DNA from: Trichomonas vaginalis G3
Taxonomy: Eukaryota > Parabasalia > Trichomonadida > Trichomonadidae
Reading direction: 5' to 3'
NCBI RefSeq assembly: GCF_026262505.1
Contig: NC_067206.1
Coordinates: 34,983,896-35,047,895 of the forward strand
Length of the DNA: 64,000 nt
Shown here: positions 61,301 to 64,000 of the stretch, piece by piece
Numbering within the stretch: the stretch's first letter is position 1
Layout: every line of letters starts with the position of its first letter
Translations under genes and position numbers: made by a program
The notes under the pieces: model-generated
Seen by the model: the letters and a program-made list of their open reading frames with translations, nothing else
What the model was told of the DNA's origin: nothing
The model's database searches: none

Positions 61301-64000
61301 TATACCCATTCTGACATCTAAAAGATTTTGACATTTGCCAAGAATGTCGTTTAGAAGCTGCATATAACCATATCTTGACAATATTGTTTTATATCGATAT
61401 ACAATGACCTTTCATCTAAACACAAAGTAGTTCATCTATGAACAGTTCATATACACTCTTGTTTGCTTCTAACAATGTTTGTCTCTCTTCGGTATGTGGA
61501 ATTTGTCTTGGATTGAACTTTAGAAATATCTAATGTCATAAATATGAGAACAAGTGGTTGTAAAAGTTAGGTGTCAAAGTTTCTGCTAAGTCGTCAAAAT
61601 ATTCTGTATCTTGCATATGAGTCTGACGTTCTGACAACTACATATCTTCTGTCAGAACTTTCTAACTTCATCGGAACGCATTGTTTGAAACCATATGAAA
61701 TTTGCAACATTTTCACAAAACTCTTGGTCTTTATATTTTCTTTCAACAACTCCAACTTTGTCTGTTATAAGACTCTTCAAAGCATCTGAGTTCAAAACTT
61801 TTGTTGTATCTATACTTTGAAGTTCGTTACATACTATAAGTTTCATATTCTCTATTGAAGAGTTAAATTTACCGCAGATGTTTTCTAAGTTTGTCATATT
61901 CGGGTTCGAATAGCCTTCTACAGTTTGCAAAGATATCTGTAAAAAGTGTTCTTACCTGTTCCTTGTTTTCCAATTAAATGAGAGCAGTTTCATTTTTAGC
62001 ACTTGGATGTTGTAAGATGTTTGCAAACCAACATAAGATATACTCATAGATCTTTCGTTTCCATTGCATATAATTTCTTTGACATGGTCTAACCAAGCTT
62101 CTATAAATTTTCTTTTCCATTCTACTTGTTCGTATTTATATCCAGTGAAGATAGAATAGAAGTTTGGAGAAGGTGTATAGAACTTTATACCGAACTGAAA
62201 AATCTTCTAACTTTGACAATAAGATATCCCAAGCATCTAACATCTTCATACCAACTTGTACGACTTTTATTTTCTTAAGTTTCTGTTTACATTCTTGTCT
62301 GAAACTATTGTCGCTCTTGGTTTGTTAAAGACACATCCCATTCTTTCATGACATAACATTCTGGGGCAGAGTCGACATAAATGACTAAACGTTTCAAATT
62401 CTCGACTGCTTTGTTATAGTCTCGAAATGGACACATATTTCTGAAGCTTGGAAGTCATAAAATCTGAAACATCATTTCTGTACATATTTTATAAAAAATA
62501 AAAAAAAATATTTTTTTTATTCTTGACTTTGTTGTTTTGCATTTTTGCATTTGTTGTTCTTGAGCTATTTGTTGTTGAAGTTGTTCTTGTATACAATACT
62601 TTCACCAGTTGCATCTTCCAATTCGAACATTTCTGCCGTCATTGACAAATACATAGGACATAAAAGTTTTACAGAACAAAGTTTGCGTCAACTAAGTTCA
62701 ACGTTTATTTGCAAGTGTTTGAGTTTACTAAAGTGAAAATCTGCATTCGAATGAACAATAGGCAAACCAGCAGAGAAAGTGTTGTTTATACGCATAGTAT
62801 CTTTTGGTCATAGTAGTTTCTGTCGACATTCGAATAACTTTGAACCTAAGTTTGAAACAATATATAAAATAGGTGTACTTAAGTCAATGGAAAGACACCT
62901 TGTATGACACCTTTTCCTGTTATGGAAACGTTGGTAGTAAAAACCAGATAAAATTTTGTATTATAGCTCATATCGTTTATAGTAAACTCAGTCGGACATC
63001 CAAACATAATGAAACCTGCTCTATTGCAGCACATGTTACATCCGTCCTTAAAGTATTAAATAAGTCAACAAAACCTGTTGGTGGTATATCTGAGTAAGTA
63101 TCTTCAAAGGAGTATTTTTTACCATTCACAACAATAAATTTCTGGTGTCAAAAGAGCAAAACAGCTTTAGTCGTCATTGTGTTTAAGGTTAGTTTACAAT
63201 ATCGTCCTTGAGGACTTTGTAAGTTTGTTGTTATAGAATTATATGACTCAGGGTTTTTAGTCGTAATAGTATAAACCATATAGTCTTCTGCCATTTATTT
63301 AGCAAATAAATTTTAATGAAATGTTGTGGTCGTCAAATATTTTTATGACGTCTGGGAAACTATATTTTAAGTTCAACGTTTCACCTCCTTTCATAACGTA
63401 TATCTTGTCAATGACATTATATGAAACACCACAGCAACAATGTCGGGTTCTATTTCTTTGATGTTTATATCGTCTGCCTCTGCTCAAAAGTTTCAATAGT
63501 TCTTTCAAAACTTCATGAGGTGCAATGACATATGAGTTCACTTTTACAGGGTTGTGTTCGACCAAGTTTAACATTATACCAAAGCTTGACAAATCTTCTC
63601 CTGAGTTTTAAGTTTGTCTTTAAGTTGTTGGTAGTCGTTTCGAATATCTGCAACAGAACTTAAGTCTCTGCTAACTTCAGGATATGTTGGTTGTTCTTTT
63701 ACAGGAACTATTGTTATACCATCTTCGTCTTCGTATGGTTTCCCCACTTCAACATCTCTTTCTTTGACATTGACAACAACACTTTGACTGTTTGTTTGAG
63801 TTGGTGAATTTAACTTCACATCTGCCACCGCCATTAAACCTTTTGAAACACTTACGCTTCTATTTTTCGGAAATGACATTTTACTTAGAATAAAAGAATG
63901 GACGTATTCGATATCTCTTCGAATTGAAGCAGAACAAAGTTTACACACACAAACAATACAATACATTGACAGAATAGTTCTTTATACAAACAATGGAAAA
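58330..64000. repeat. Third copy of the KilA-N to capsid block, running off the edge
   Basis: Near-copy of 45,480-51,430. It holds KilA-N (58,330-59,046), the duplicated divergent pair with its hairpin array (59,050-59,530), packaging ATPase (about 59,470-60,340), small lysine-rich gene (60,376-60,820), conserved small gene (60,835-61,240), helicase (61,300-62,480), minor capsid (62,515-63,290), coiled-coil gene (63,299-63,890) and the start of the divergent small gene (63,898 on). It shares features with copy 2 rather than copy 1. Many small length differences; fossils as read. Confidence 0.85.

Larger units (their letters stand above)
29144..64000. mobile_element. Polinton/Maverick element B, left end inside window, runs off the right edge
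   Basis: It begins at 29144 with the same terminal repeat as element A, preceded by ggatcc. Parts: adenine methyltransferase (split by a hAT transposon), small structural genes, two related structural genes, tail-fibre-like gene, integrase, HNH endonuclease, proline-rich gene, KilA-N genes, packaging ATPase, SF3 helicase, minor and major capsid genes. The block from about 46.6 kb is present three times, the second and third copies heavily degraded or badly sequenced. Up to 46.6 kb only a few breaks are visible; beyond it there are dozens of small ones. No polymerase B is seen in the visible part. Confidence 0.85.

Overview
The window looks like a piece of the Trichomonas vaginalis genome, or of a very close relative. 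The base composition is A/T-rich. There is an ankyrin-repeat gene of the trichomonad type and a membrane-anchored glycoside-hydrolase-like gene. The rest is dominated by Maverick/Polinton elements, mariner, a hAT transposon and small non-autonomous transposons. Species assignment is inference from this combination; no rRNA or species marker is present.

Layout. 1-3595 is the end of a Polinton (element A), with two virion-type genes and a terminal inverted repeat. 3596-5735 is host DNA with an ankyrin gene. 5736-26426 is a complete-length second Polinton (element C, 20.7 kb) inserted in that gene, with a TCATTT target duplication and near-identical 378-bp terminal repeats. It carries a protein-primed type DNA polymerase B, integrase, packaging ATPase, major capsid protein, a phage-tail-fibre-like gene and small virion-type genes. 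It is a fossil with roughly ten breaks, and it was itself hit by two mariners and a 415-bp element. 26427-29143 is host DNA again: the tail of the ankyrin gene, a 1.04-kb TTAA-flanked element and the membrane gene. From 29144 to the window end is a Polinton (element B) of the same family as A. Its terminal repeat matches that of A in inverted orientation.

Element B carries an adenine methyltransferase gene split by an apparently whole hAT transposon, amphipathic mini-proteins, two related structural proteins, a tail-fibre-like protein, an integrase, an HNH endonuclease, two KilA-N proteins, a packaging ATPase, an SF3 (D5-like) helicase and capsid genes. No polymerase B is visible in it, so it is a different lineage from C. 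Between 38 and 46.6 kb lies an accessory zone full of hairpin arrays and minisatellites. From about 46.6 kb the sequence repeats. A block with ATPase, helicase and capsid genes appears three times (46.6-52.3, 52.3-57.7 and 58.3-64.0 kb), the last two joined through a noisy inverted stretch. The repeated blocks carry many small length differences that look like poorly corrected long reads or a mis-assembly, so gene integrity there cannot be judged.

How the genes fit together. Both Polinton types have the usual replication, integration and packaging genes plus capsid genes, and both add a bacteriophage-like tail-fibre tip. Gene starts are tightly packed. Several divergent pairs are separated by only 17-19 bp of A/T palindrome, sometimes with a TCTA core resembling the late promoter motif described for mavirus. 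The host genes show no obvious link to the elements beyond serving as the insertion site.
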